Assembly (NCBI GenBank): GCA_019639155.1
Contig: JAHBSJ010000002.1
Location: 248,001 to 312,000, forward strand
Source of the DNA: Acidobacteriota bacterium
GTDB lineage: Bacteria > Acidobacteriota > Blastocatellia > Pyrinomonadales > Pyrinomonadaceae
DNA length: 64,000 nucleotides
Direction: 5' to 3'
Position 1 is the stretch's first letter, and every line of letters starts with the position of its first letter. Under the pieces are notes generated by a model. The model had not been told where the DNA came from and made no database searches. It was given only the letters and a program-made list of their open reading frames with translations. Positions 26,001 to 34,941 of this stretch are shown here, piece by piece. A program made the translations under genes and the position numbers.

Positions 26001-26909
26001 ATGTATAGCCAGCTAAAGACCCACAAACATGCTATACGCGAACTGCGCCTCGCGGCACCGATATCGGCAGCCGCAACGGTACAGCCGGCCCAAGCTCTGA
26101 CAGCGGCCGACACGCAGGAAGTGCTTTCGTTCCTCAGGATCAGGCCGGTTCACACTATCGTGATGACCAGCTTAATACTGGATAACGGGATCGAAAGCGA
26201 ATTGAACCGCGGGACGTTCTTCGGATATCGCAACACAAAAGGCGAACTCGAAGGCGTGGCCCTCATCGGGCATTCGACGCTAGTCGAGGCTAGGTCGGAC
26301 GAGGCCCTCGCGTCATTGGCGGCGGCCGCTCGCAAACCGTCGGTACCCATCCACATGATCATGTCAGGCGGCGATACGGCCGAAAGATTCTACGATCTGA
26401 TGACGGACGGACGTTCTGAACCAAGGCTGAAATGCGAAGAGGCTCTGTTTGAAGCGTCGTTCCCATATCTCGTTCGCGAGTGTACGTGGAAACTTGAGAA
26501 CGCGACGATGGCAGATCTCCTCTCGGTCGCCGAGGCTCAGGCAGAGGTCGCATTTATCGAATGCGGCGTCGATCCGATGGCCCGCGATCGAGAAGGGTTC
26601 CTAAAGCGCGTAGCTCGCAGGATCGAGCAAAATCGTGTTTTCGTCGTCAGGGACGGCGATAAGATGGTCTTCAAAGCCGACATCATCTCCGAAACCGAAG
26701 ATGCGGCCTATTTAGAGGGCATTTATGTCCCTCCAGACTATCGCGGACGCGGTGTTGCTGCTGAATGCCTGTCGCGGCTGACGCTTCAGCTGCTGGATCG
26801 CGTGGACAACATCTGCCTGCTCAGCAATGTAGATTTTGGATACGCCCACAAGAGCTTTGAGAAGGCAGGCTACCGCCGGACCGATCAATGCGTAACGCTG
26901 TTTGTTTAA
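26001..26909 (+). CDS. GNAT-family N-acetyltransferase
   Basis: A 302-residue protein with a C-terminal GNAT domain (residues about 165-302): FVVRDGDKMVFKADI, then YLEGIYVPPDYRGRGVAAECLSR, which has the acetyl-CoA pyrophosphate-binding R-G-R-G-V-A loop, and YAHKSFEKAGYRRTDQ. The N-terminal 160 residues resemble the extra domain seen in some two-domain acetyltransferases (HTIVMTSLILDNG). The substrate is unknown. The ATG at 26001 has AAAGGAGAAAGG upstream, so an earlier in-frame ATG at 25935 is rejected. It follows the subtilase by 43 bases and could share its transcript. Confidence 0.85.
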   Translation: MYSQLKTHKHAIRELRLAAPISAAATVQPAQALTAADTQEVLSFLRIRPVHTIVMTSLILDNGIESELNRGTFFGYRNTKGELEGVALIGHSTLVEARSDEALASLAAAARKPSVPIHMIMSGGDTAERFYDLMTDGRSEPRLKCEEALFEASFPYLVRECTWKLENATMADLLSVAEAQAEVAFIECGVDPMARDREGFLKRVARRIEQNRVFVVRDGDKMVFKADIISETEDAAYLEGIYVPPDYRGRGVAAECLSRLTLQLLDRVDNICLLSNVDFGYAHKSFEKAGYRRTDQCVTLFV

Positions 26910-26952
26910 GAAAATAAATCTAGACAAACATTATTGAAAGTTGGATAATTAG

Positions 26953-26972
26953 GGAGGCTGCATGCGGCCTCC
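26953..26972 (+). terminator. Weak hairpin after the acetyltransferase gene
   Basis: GGAGGC (26953-26958) pairs with GCCTCC (26967-26972) around an 8-base loop, followed some bases later by CTCTTTTG. The T-run is displaced, so termination would be weak. It sits in the 176-base gap before the GGDEF-EAL gene, which holds nothing else I can name. Confidence 0.4.
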
Positions 26973-27085
26973 ATTGCTCTTTTGAGTGAAAGGCCGGCAT
27001 TCGCCCTTCCCCCTCGTTTGCTCCCGACCTCTCGAAAAAACGGCCGCATAGGCCTACCGCATTCAGATCCCTTCTCGTTGAGGCG

Positions 27086-29575
27086 ATGACACTATCGAGC
27101 AAGACCGACAGATACATGGCGACTGTTATCGTCGCCGGGGCTCTGTGCGTTTTGATCTCGATCTTGAATTTTGACATAACGCGTGTCGATATCTACCTGC
27201 TTCTGCTCGGCGTTTTCGCGATACTTGTCGGTTCCCGCATAACTCTTCGCATACCGAAGTTCAAATCGCACATTTCCGTCTCAGATACTTTCGTCTTCCT
27301 CGCACTGCTTCTTTACGGCGGCGAATACGCGACGATCTTGGCCGCGGTCGAGGCGGCGGCCTCATCTTGGCGGTTCTGCAACAGAAAGCTCACGGTGTTT
27401 TTCAATGCCGCGACGATGGCGGTCTCGACAAGTGCGGTCGTGGTCGTTCTTAAGGTTTCGGGTTTTTACGAGGCTGTGCTTTCTCACGGTTCTGCAAACG
27501 TCAGCCGAGACTTCATCATCGGTCTCTCACTGATCGCATTGGTCCAGTTTCTGGCGAACACGCTGCTCGCTTCCGCATATGACGTGCTGAGAGATTCGAC
27601 CTCGCTTACAGAAACGTGGAAGAGTAAATACCTTTGGTCGTACATCACGTATTTTGTCGGCGCCGGCAGTGCAGGCATCATGGTTCAGATGGCGGGATAC
27701 ATGGGCCTCGGAACTATGCTGGCCGTTTTTCCGGTCATCGGGTTCATCTTCTACACCTATCGAATGTATCTCAAGAACGTTGAGATATCGGTGCAGCAGG
27801 CGGAGCAGGCAGAGCAATACGCGAAGATCCTCGAATCGCAATCGAACGCCTTGCGTGAATCCGAGGACCGTTTCCGCAGCGCGTTCGACCATGCCCCGAT
27901 CGGAATTGCATTGGTCTCGCCGCTCGGCAAATGGCTCAAGGTCAACCGGGCTCTCACTGATATATTGGGCTATAGCGAGGAGGAATTTCTTAATATCGAT
28001 TTTCAATCGCTGACGCTGCCTGAAGACCTCGGCAATTCGCTGATCAAGGTCCACGAACTGCTTTCCGGCCGTATTTCCAACTGCCAAATGGAACAGCGTT
28101 ACGTTCATTCAACGGGCAAGGTGGTATGGGCTTCCTGGAGCGCATCTGCCGCAGCCGATGAAAATGCCGCTCAGCCAAACCTCATATTTCAGATACAGGA
28201 CATAACCGAGAAAAAGGCGGTCGAGGAAAAACTGCAGCACGATGCAACGCACGATGCGCTAACGGGATTGCCGAACCGGGCCCTTTTCATGTCGCAGCTT
28301 GGGGCTGCCCTCGAAAAGTCACGCCAGATCGTCGGCTACCGCGTGTGTGTCCTTTTCATTGATCTTGACCGGTTCAAGTATGTAAATGACAGTTTGGGAC
28401 ATCTGATCGGCGACGAACTTCTTCGCGAGATCTCGCGCAGGCTGCGCGATTGCCTTCGTCCTTCGGACATGGTCGCTCGCCTCGGAGGGGACGAATTCAC
28501 GATCCTCGTCGAGGGAAAATACGATACATCGGAAGTAACGAACATCGCTGACCGCATTCAGAAGAAATTCGGCATACCGTTCGACCTGAACGGGCATGAG
28601 GTCTATAGCTCTGCGAGTATCGGAATACTGCATGCCTCCGGCTCTCATTACCTGCCTGAGGACGTGATGCGCGATGCCGATACTGCTATGTATCAGGCAA
28701 AGCGGTCAGGCAAGGCACGGCACGAGACCTTTGATGAGCAAATGCACAAAGCGGCAAAGGAAACGCTCAAACTTGAAACGGATCTGCGCCGAGCTCTCGA
28801 AAGACGAGAGATCGATATCCATTATCAGCCGATCTATTCATTGAGCGAAGGTTCCGTAACCTGCCTCGAAACGCTCGCGCGGTGGACACATCCTGAATTC
28901 GGCCCTATCCCGGCGAATCGATTCATTGCCCTGGCCGAAGAGATCGGGCTGATCGATAAGCTGTGCGAACAAATGCTGGAAAAGGCATGCAGAGAGATAG
29001 GCAGGTTGAACTCTGCGGCGGGCCTTTCTATCAGCCTAAATCTTTCTTGCCGCCAGTTCGCAAAAACGGATCTGATCGAAAGCATCGACTCCATTCTTGC
29101 AAATGGGGGATTCTCTCATCGCCGCCTAAAACTCGAGATAACCGAATCCGTTCTTTTTGAACATCACGAGCGTGCCGTGAGCATGCTAAATGAGTTGAAC
29201 GGCCGCGGGGTCCAAATAAATATTGACGATTTCGGCACAGGCTATTCGAACCTTGGATATTTGACGCAACTTCCCGTTTCTGCCATTAAGATCGACCGGT
29301 CTTTCATCTCGATGATCGACCGCGACGGCAATAATGACGATCTCGTAAAAGCCATCATTACCCTCGCCCGCAATCTTAGGCTCGACGTTATTGCGGAAGG
29401 AGTTGAATACGAAAGCCAGCTGGAAGTGCTCACAAAGCATGGCTGTGAATATGCTCAGGGCTTCTATTTTGCTCCCCCGATGGATATTACGATGCTTGCC
29501 GCATTCCTGGGCGAGCCTTCGCCTTCACCCATAGATACTGTCGGCGGCATTAACATACATCCCGTCCTCCAATAG
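27086..29575 (+). CDS. Membrane PAS-GGDEF-EAL cyclic-di-GMP signalling protein
   Basis: An 829-residue protein. Residues 1-240 are a membrane sensor with about six helices, followed by a coiled segment, a PAS domain (255-370), GGDEF (385-545) and EAL (560-805). The cyclase site reads ARLGGDEF with an RPSD inhibitory site 5 residues before it. The phosphodiesterase site is ETLARW (an ExLxR variant), with the other catalytic features intact: NLSCRQF, ITESV, IDDFGTGYS, KIDRSF and QGFYF. Both halves could therefore be active. The ATG at 27086 has only a weak GAGG upstream. It stands alone after the acetyltransferase gene. The signal sensed is unknown. Confidence 0.93.
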   Translation: MTLSSKTDRYMATVIVAGALCVLISILNFDITRVDIYLLLLGVFAILVGSRITLRIPKFKSHISVSDTFVFLALLLYGGEYATILAAVEAAASSWRFCNRKLTVFFNAATMAVSTSAVVVVLKVSGFYEAVLSHGSANVSRDFIIGLSLIALVQFLANTLLASAYDVLRDSTSLTETWKSKYLWSYITYFVGAGSAGIMVQMAGYMGLGTMLAVFPVIGFIFYTYRMYLKNVEISVQQAEQAEQYAKILESQSNALRESEDRFRSAFDHAPIGIALVSPLGKWLKVNRALTDILGYSEEEFLNIDFQSLTLPEDLGNSLIKVHELLSGRISNCQMEQRYVHSTGKVVWASWSASAAADENAAQPNLIFQIQDITEKKAVEEKLQHDATHDALTGLPNRALFMSQLGAALEKSRQIVGYRVCVLFIDLDRFKYVNDSLGHLIGDELLREISRRLRDCLRPSDMVARLGGDEFTILVEGKYDTSEVTNIADRIQKKFGIPFDLNGHEVYSSASIGILHASGSHYLPEDVMRDADTAMYQAKRSGKARHETFDEQMHKAAKETLKLETDLRRALERREIDIHYQPIYSLSEGSVTCLETLARWTHPEFGPIPANRFIALAEEIGLIDKLCEQMLEKACREIGRLNSAAGLSISLNLSCRQFAKTDLIESIDSILANGGFSHRRLKLEITESVLFEHHERAVSMLNELNGRGVQINIDDFGTGYSNLGYLTQLPVSAIKIDRSFISMIDRDGNNDDLVKAIITLARNLRLDVIAEGVEYESQLEVLTKHGCEYAQGFYFAPPMDITMLAAFLGEPSPSPIDTVGGINIHPVLQ

Positions 29576-29628
29576 ATCTTCCGACAATACAACGTTTGAC
29601 CAACCCGTGAACGGAAAGGACAATTGAG

Positions 29629-29829
29629 TTGTCTATGTACCGTCGCCCGAAGTCGCTTGAAGTGCTTGACGAGATCCGCATCGAAATGGCTCGCGAAGCT
29701 GATTTTGATGCCGACCTGTTTGCCGAGAATGTCCGGTCGGGGTACGTTCGGACCAAAAAGGCCGATGAACGAAAGACCCCGACGAAGCCGCGCAAACGGC
29801 GCAGGCTGACAGTGAAGGGAACTGAATGA
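29629..29829 (+). CDS. Small basic hypothetical protein
   Basis: A 66-codon gene of unknown function. The N-terminal half is acidic-helical (EVLDEIRIEMAREADFDADLFAENV) and the C-terminal half strongly basic (KPRKRRRLTVKGTE). AAGGA (29616-29620) lies 8 bases before the TTG at 29629, a better spacing than for the ATG at 29635, so I choose the TTG. The stop overlaps the next gene by ATGA, which supports real translation. The basic tail could contact nucleic acid, but this is a guess. Confidence 0.55.
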   Translation: MSMYRRPKSLEVLDEIRIEMAREADFDADLFAENVRSGYVRTKKADERKTPTKPRKRRRLTVKGTE

Positions 29830-30398
29830 TTCGCTACTTGATATCGATCTCTTTGATCGCCCTTACGGTCGCGGCTTCCGCCGCGATATTTTTCCCTGAT
29901 CATTGGATACATCGGTATGACGATCTGATTTCTCGTCAGGCACGGATCTACAGGCTGGATGAGAAGCTCGTGTGGAGCATCATTTATGAGGAAACCTACT
30001 TCAGAGCGTGGAAGACGGGAGCGGCCGATGAGGTCGGCCTGATGCAGATCACGCCGGCCGTGGCCCGTGAGTGGGCCCGTGAGACGGGCTTCAAAGAATT
30101 TGAACGTGAGGCGGCGGAAAATGTCGGGACGTTCATTTCAGACCCCGAACGCAACATTCAGATCGGCTGTTGGTATTTGGAAAAACTGCGTGAGCAATAC
30201 CGTGGGCGCTCCGCAGAGACCGCCATGACGCTTGCGGCGTACAATGCCGGGCCCAGCCGCGTCGAAGAATGGACACGCGGAACGGACGCCGCAGCGATCT
30301 CCGAATCCGACTTCATTTCTCGGATCGGGATCCCATCGACCAGAGCATACGTTTCATCGATACTCACAAGATATCGAACTGAAAAGAAACCCAGCTAG
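29826..30398 (+). CDS. Lytic transglycosylase (SLT family)
   Basis: A 190-residue SLT-domain protein with an N-terminal signal anchor (YLISISLIALTVAASAAIFF). It cleaves the glycan strands of murein in the periplasm. The likely catalytic glutamate lies in WSIIYEETYF; GLMQITP and TLAAYNAGPSRVEEW are the later SLT motifs. The start overlaps the preceding small gene (ATGA). It is followed by the amidohydrolase gene after one base. Confidence 0.88.
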   Translation: MIRYLISISLIALTVAASAAIFFPDHWIHRYDDLISRQARIYRLDEKLVWSIIYEETYFRAWKTGAADEVGLMQITPAVAREWARETGFKEFEREAAENVGTFISDPERNIQIGCWYLEKLREQYRGRSAETAMTLAAYNAGPSRVEEWTRGTDAAAISESDFISRIGIPSTRAYVSSILTRYRTEKKPS

Positions 30399-30399
30399 A

Positions 30400-31719
30400 A
30401 TGAGAGTACTTTCCGCGGAATACGTATTGCCCGTCGGTTCACCGCCCATCAAGAACGGCGCGGTCGCGATCGAAGAAGGCCGCATTGCTGCGGTTGGCGA
30501 TATAAAGGCGATCGCCGAAAGTTACCCTGATGCCGAGAACACACACTTCCCTGCCGCGGCCATTCTCCCGGGACTTGTGAATTGCCATTCGCATCTCGAG
30601 GTGACGGCGCTTCGCGGAGCTTTGGATGACGTCGAACATGATTTTCGAAGCTGGCTTCTGAGACTCAACGACCTCCGCGGAGAGATGACGGACGACGATA
30701 TTCTCAACTCGGCCCTTCTTGGAGCAAAGGAGGGTGCCGCCGCAGGTGTTACTTGTTTCGGCGATATCGGCAGATTCGGCCATGCCGGAATGACTGCATT
30801 GAAACAGATAGGGCTCCGCGGGATCGTGTTTCAGGAAACAGAATTCTCGCCGGATTCTCGAACTGCCACGGAGGATCTGAAGGCCCTCGCCGAGCGGTTC
30901 GATGAGCTTGCAGCACAGGCGACGCCGCTCGTCCAAATTGGAATTTCGCCGCATTCGCCGTACACCGTCAGCTCCTCGCTTTTCGAATCCATCGCACAGT
31001 TCTCGATAATGAATCGGGTGCCGATCACCATACATGTTTCCGAATCACGGGAAGAGATGGATCTTCTGATAAATGGCTCGGGCTTTTTTACAGAGGTTTA
31101 CGATAAGTTCGGAGTCGAGTGGCACAGTCCGCATTGTTCACCGATCGAATATCTCGAACGCCTCGGCGTCCTGGCGGCGCGTCCGCTGCTTGCACATTGC
31201 GTTCACGCGTCGGATAGTGATCTCGAACGCATTGCAGCATACGGTGCACGCATCGCACATTGCCCACGTTCAAACGCGAAATTCGGCCACGGCACCGCAC
31301 CGCTCGCAAAGATGCTCTCGGCGGGCAACACGGTCGGGCTTGGTAGCGATTCTGTGGCAAGCAGCAACTCGTGCGACCTTATAGAAGAGGCTCGGACTGC
31401 CGCGTATTTTTCGCGAAATCTAGACCCCGAAAGTGGATTTATTTCTGCTGCCAAAGCCATCGAGATGGCCACGCTTGGCGGAGCCGCCGCACTTGGAATG
31501 GCTGATGAGATAGGGTCACTTGAGCCGGGCAAGCAGGCCGACCTGGCCGTGGTCTCATTGTCGAGTACGGCTCAGCTGCCGATCCACGACATAGAGGCCG
31601 CGATCGTCTTTTCGTCAAATGCCCGCGACATTGCCATGACGATGGTTGCGGGCCGAGCGGTCTACGAGCGGGAAGAAACGCCTTCCGCTACTTGGCCAAC
31701 GTTGCCTCAAGGTCTTTGA
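30400..31719 (+). CDS. Amidohydrolase, chlorohydrolase/deaminase (TrzA-like) type
   Basis: A 439-residue metal-dependent hydrolase of the amidohydrolase superfamily. Metal and substrate motifs occur in order: NCHSHLE, SPHSPYT, IHVSESREE, LAHCVHAS and GLGSDSVAS. Members deaminate nucleosides or related compounds, such as methylthioadenosine, S-adenosylhomocysteine or aminofutalosine, or remove chlorine from triazines; I cannot choose among these. The ATG at 30400 is one base after the transglycosylase stop. The 3' end overlaps the convergent Sco gene by 32 bases. Confidence 0.85.
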   Translation: MRVLSAEYVLPVGSPPIKNGAVAIEEGRIAAVGDIKAIAESYPDAENTHFPAAAILPGLVNCHSHLEVTALRGALDDVEHDFRSWLLRLNDLRGEMTDDDILNSALLGAKEGAAAGVTCFGDIGRFGHAGMTALKQIGLRGIVFQETEFSPDSRTATEDLKALAERFDELAAQATPLVQIGISPHSPYTVSSSLFESIAQFSIMNRVPITIHVSESREEMDLLINGSGFFTEVYDKFGVEWHSPHCSPIEYLERLGVLAARPLLAHCVHASDSDLERIAAYGARIAHCPRSNAKFGHGTAPLAKMLSAGNTVGLGSDSVASSNSCDLIEEARTAAYFSRNLDPESGFISAAKAIEMATLGGAAALGMADEIGSLEPGKQADLAVVSLSSTAQLPIHDIEAAIVFSSNARDIAMTMVAGRAVYEREETPSATWPTLPQGL

Positions 31720-32584
31720 GCAGCGACGCCGGGGTCCAATCGCTTCCCGGGATCACCTTTGCCACCTTTCCGTCGGGGCCTATTACTATTGTCCTCAGCG
31801 AATGGCGGAACTGTGTCTTGTCTTCCGGGTCGATCTCGTAACGAAGTCCGTAGAAATCAGCGATCTTTCGTACCTCAGCATCGCTGCCCACAGCCAGGCT
31901 CCATACTGAGAAATCAGGTTTGGCGTCCTTGCCTAAATAGCCAAGGCCATAAGAACGCAGTTTCGCAGGTGTGTCGTTTTCCGGGTCGAAAGAAATGCTC
32001 AGCAGCCGCACCTTATCGCGAATTTCGCTCTGTTCGGGCTTTTGTAATTCCAGCGCGACATCGCTGAAATTCGTTGACATCTTTATGCAGAATTCCGCGA
32101 GCGGGCATCGCGCGTATATGAACGTTATGCCGAGTGCCTTGCCCTTGAAATCGGCCATCGTAATGGCCTTGCCGTCCTGATTCGTCAGTTTGAAATCAGG
32201 TGCAGGATTACCGACCTGTGCAAATTTCTGATTGACCTCGACATTCTCATCGCCCTCGACCGTCGTGGCGACGATCGCGATGTTCTCAAGCCAGTAAGGA
32301 TCCTTTGCGGCGCTGTTAAATACCATTTCAGCCTGCACCTGAACGCCCGGACGCAGTTCGTCCCAGACCCAATCGGATTTGATGGGGAAATCCATCGTCA
32401 TCGCATCCATAAAGCCTTCGATATCCTCGTGATGGATCTTTGCCAGCTTGTTCTCCTTATCGACGGAGATGACCTTGCCCTTCATTGGATAGCGCTTCTC
32501 GGCGCCCTTGTTCTCATCTGCCTTGGTACAGGCAAATCCGGCTGATAGTGCGAGTAATATTAATGCAGCAAAATACTTTTTCAT
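31688..32584 (-). CDS. CusF-domain/Sco1-SenC fusion copper protein
   Basis: A 298-residue exported protein with Cys19 at the end of a signal-like segment, probably a lipoprotein although the lipobox is imperfect. Residues about 30-100 match a CusF-type copper-binding domain (GKVISVDK, KIHHEDIEGFM, MTMDFPI). Residues about 130-298 are a Sco1/SenC thioredoxin-fold domain. The metal-binding cysteines are CPLAEFC (CX5C rather than the usual CX3C), with the later conserved His in QFRHSLRT. Sco proteins mature the CuA centre of cytochrome oxidase. It is coupled to the slt gene by ATGA. Confidence 0.9.
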   Translation of the reverse strand: MKKYFAALILLALSAGFACTKADENKGAEKRYPMKGKVISVDKENKLAKIHHEDIEGFMDAMTMDFPIKSDWVWDELRPGVQVQAEMVFNSAAKDPYWLENIAIVATTVEGDENVEVNQKFAQVGNPAPDFKLTNQDGKAITMADFKGKALGITFIYARCPLAEFCIKMSTNFSDVALELQKPEQSEIRDKVRLLSISFDPENDTPAKLRSYGLGYLGKDAKPDFSVWSLAVGSDAEVRKIADFYGLRYEIDPEDKTQFRHSLRTIVIGPDGKVAKVIPGSDWTPASLLKDLEATLAK

Positions 32585-34941
32585 CGGCTAATACTGGCGG
32601 AGGGCGAATTTGGACGCAAACGATCGTCGTAGATCAGTCGATACATACGGTAATTCGACATGACCTTTATTACGTAATCTTTGGTCTGCGAAAACATGAT
32701 CTCAGGAACATAGAAGCCCGGATCATCTGACCTGGATCGCACAAGCCACCTTTTCATATTATCATCCCCGCCGTTGTAGCTCGCAATCACTGCCTCGGGT
32801 TGATTCGGAAACTGACGAGACAACTCGCCGACATAGTTTCCGGCAAGTTTTATGGACGTCGGCGGATAAAACAGGTCATCGATCGCAAAATTTTCTATCT
32901 TCGCTGCAGCAGCGATCCGCAATGCGGTTGAGGGAATGAACTGCAGGATTCCGCGAGCCGCGGCGACCGATTTCACGTCTGCCCGAAATCCGGATTCTTG
33001 CCGCATTATTGCCAGGAGCATTCGCGGATCGACCTTATTCGCGTCGGCCGCTGCGAGCAGTTCGCCTGCGAACGGCGTCGGATAAAATAATAACCCCAGT
33101 TCGGTCGGGATCAGATCAGGCGGCAGATCGGCCGGCGTATTTTTCCAGATCGGATCGACAACGGCTAATGCGAGGTCGGCACGTCCGCCCTTTGCAAAGA
33201 TCTCAGCTGAATTCATTCCCGAAGCGTTCGGCGCCTTCAGCAAGATCGCGTCATCGTAAATGCCGAGCGTTGAAAATACGTCCTTTGGCCCGGACTGCTT
33301 CTCGGATGCCTTTGGGATCTGTTTAAAACGCGGAAGCGTCTTCAGCGATGCATCGCGAACGCTGCGGGCCTGCTCTGCATACGATGACGCCGGATCGATA
33401 CGCAATAATGCCGAGGCCGCAGAGAAACGCTCTTCTGCATTCTTCGAATCAAGCGCATTTGCGAGTGCAGCGGCCTTTTGACGCACGGCTTCGGAACTCT
33501 CTTTGCCGGCTGCAAGCTTTTGCAATCTTTCGGTAGCGAGCATTCCAAAATACTCATTTCGGCCTTCAGGAAGTGAAAGATAATTATCGACGGCTTCTCC
33601 GACGCGTTTCAGCTTTTCAAGCGTTGCCGCTTTCAGGAATGTGATCTCATTCTTGGTCGCCCCGCCCGGAACTGCGTAGCCGCCGAGGTCATTGAACATC
33701 GTGAGACGGTCAAGTTCTGTGAGAGCAAGCTGCCATTCCTGGCGAGCTAACAAAATGCGGGCCTTCGCAAACACCGCCTGAGCCTCAGCCCGTTTGCCGC
33801 GAAACGCCTCGGCTGTACGATCGCACCATGACATCGCCGATATCTCGTCGCCCGCATCACGAGACACGTCCACGATGTTAAGGTACGCACGATCGAGTCT
33901 TTCGTCATTCGGGAATCGTGCGATGAAACTTCGATAACGTGTAGTTGATTCCCTCGTCTTCCCAACGCGCGCATATGCCGAGGCCGCCTGCAGCAGTGCA
34001 TCCTTTGCGAAAGAGCTGTCGGCGTGGATCTCCAAAATACGCTCGTACCACTTTATTGCTTCACTGTGGTCCTGTGACTGGGTGTAGCCGCGGCCGATCT
34101 GAAAGATCGCCTCAGCGACGCTTCCGGAATCCGGATGGTCGTTGAGAATAGCGAGAAAATGCCGCCTCGCCGCCGCAAATTCACGATTGAACTGATAGAC
34201 ACCGCCGCGCCGCATATGCTCGGCTTCAGAAAGTTTCGGAGTTGCTGCGGAATTGTCGTCCGTCCCCGAATCAATGACATCCAAATTCAATACAGCCCGC
34301 AATGCCGTATCGTCAGGTTGTTTAGCGTCAGGGGCTTCTGCGAGCAGCTTTTCAAAGACCGCCCGCGCCTCCGATGTCTTTCCCTGCTGCAGCAGGACCT
34401 CGCCGAACTCACCGGCCAAGTCTCGCCGAGTGGACGATGCAGAGCCCTGCGGCAAACCCCGCTTTGCGAGCGTTGCCGCCGCCTCGCCGAAATTCCCGGT
34501 TTCGGCAGCATTCTTGGCGATGCGTTCCTGTGCGCCGTATGCTGCTTCGTTTTTTGGCAGAACGAGGACCGCATCACGCAGCAGAAGCCTTTCGAGCAGC
34601 GGATTCCCCGTGCTTCGGGCTACTTGCGACATGCGCCCGTCGATGATCTGCGTTACCGCGGCGTCGCCCGAAATGACGCCTGCGAACTCTTCCAACGCTG
34701 TCGAATGCCTTCCTTCGCGTTCAGCGATACGTGCGGAGAGCAATCCAAAATTCCCTTTCCGGAATGCGTCATCGTCACGGCCTCTGAACGTGGCAAGCTC
34801 GCCCGCTGCCTCTTCGTATCTTCGCTGTTTATAAAGGTCCACCGCAGAAACAGCGGCGGGATCGTTTGCAGATGCCGGCAGCGAAAGCTGAACGATCAGC
34901 AGGAATGCAACGGAAATTCTGACTGCGGGCAGCAAGATCAC
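32581..34941 (-). CDS. slt: Soluble lytic murein transglycosylase with TPR-type superhelix
   Basis: A 786-residue Slt70-like enzyme. A signal peptide (FLLIVQLSLPASA) is followed by repeated tetratricopeptide-like helices over residues about 30-590, for example AEAIFQIGRGYTQSQDHSEA. The C-terminal SLT domain has the catalytic glutamate in RQESGF, then GILQFIP and ASYNGGDDNMKRW. It removes disaccharide-peptides from murein. The start is a GTG that overlaps the upstream hydrolase stop (GTGA). The gene also overlaps the Sco gene, so hydrolase, slt and sco are likely one minus-strand operon. Confidence 0.92.
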   Translation of the reverse strand: MILLPAVRISVAFLLIVQLSLPASANDPAAVSAVDLYKQRRYEEAAGELATFRGRDDDAFRKGNFGLLSARIAEREGRHSTALEEFAGVISGDAAVTQIIDGRMSQVARSTGNPLLERLLLRDAVLVLPKNEAAYGAQERIAKNAAETGNFGEAAATLAKRGLPQGSASSTRRDLAGEFGEVLLQQGKTSEARAVFEKLLAEAPDAKQPDDTALRAVLNLDVIDSGTDDNSAATPKLSEAEHMRRGGVYQFNREFAAARRHFLAILNDHPDSGSVAEAIFQIGRGYTQSQDHSEAIKWYERILEIHADSSFAKDALLQAASAYARVGKTRESTTRYRSFIARFPNDERLDRAYLNIVDVSRDAGDEISAMSWCDRTAEAFRGKRAEAQAVFAKARILLARQEWQLALTELDRLTMFNDLGGYAVPGGATKNEITFLKAATLEKLKRVGEAVDNYLSLPEGRNEYFGMLATERLQKLAAGKESSEAVRQKAAALANALDSKNAEERFSAASALLRIDPASSYAEQARSVRDASLKTLPRFKQIPKASEKQSGPKDVFSTLGIYDDAILLKAPNASGMNSAEIFAKGGRADLALAVVDPIWKNTPADLPPDLIPTELGLLFYPTPFAGELLAAADANKVDPRMLLAIMRQESGFRADVKSVAAARGILQFIPSTALRIAAAAKIENFAIDDLFYPPTSIKLAGNYVGELSRQFPNQPEAVIASYNGGDDNMKRWLVRSRSDDPGFYVPEIMFSQTKDYVIKVMSNYRMYRLIYDDRLRPNSPSASISR

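Noticed and set aside
26953..26972. Strong terminator after the acetyltransferase gene
   Set aside because: The T-run is separated from the stem, so I keep it only as a weak hairpin.
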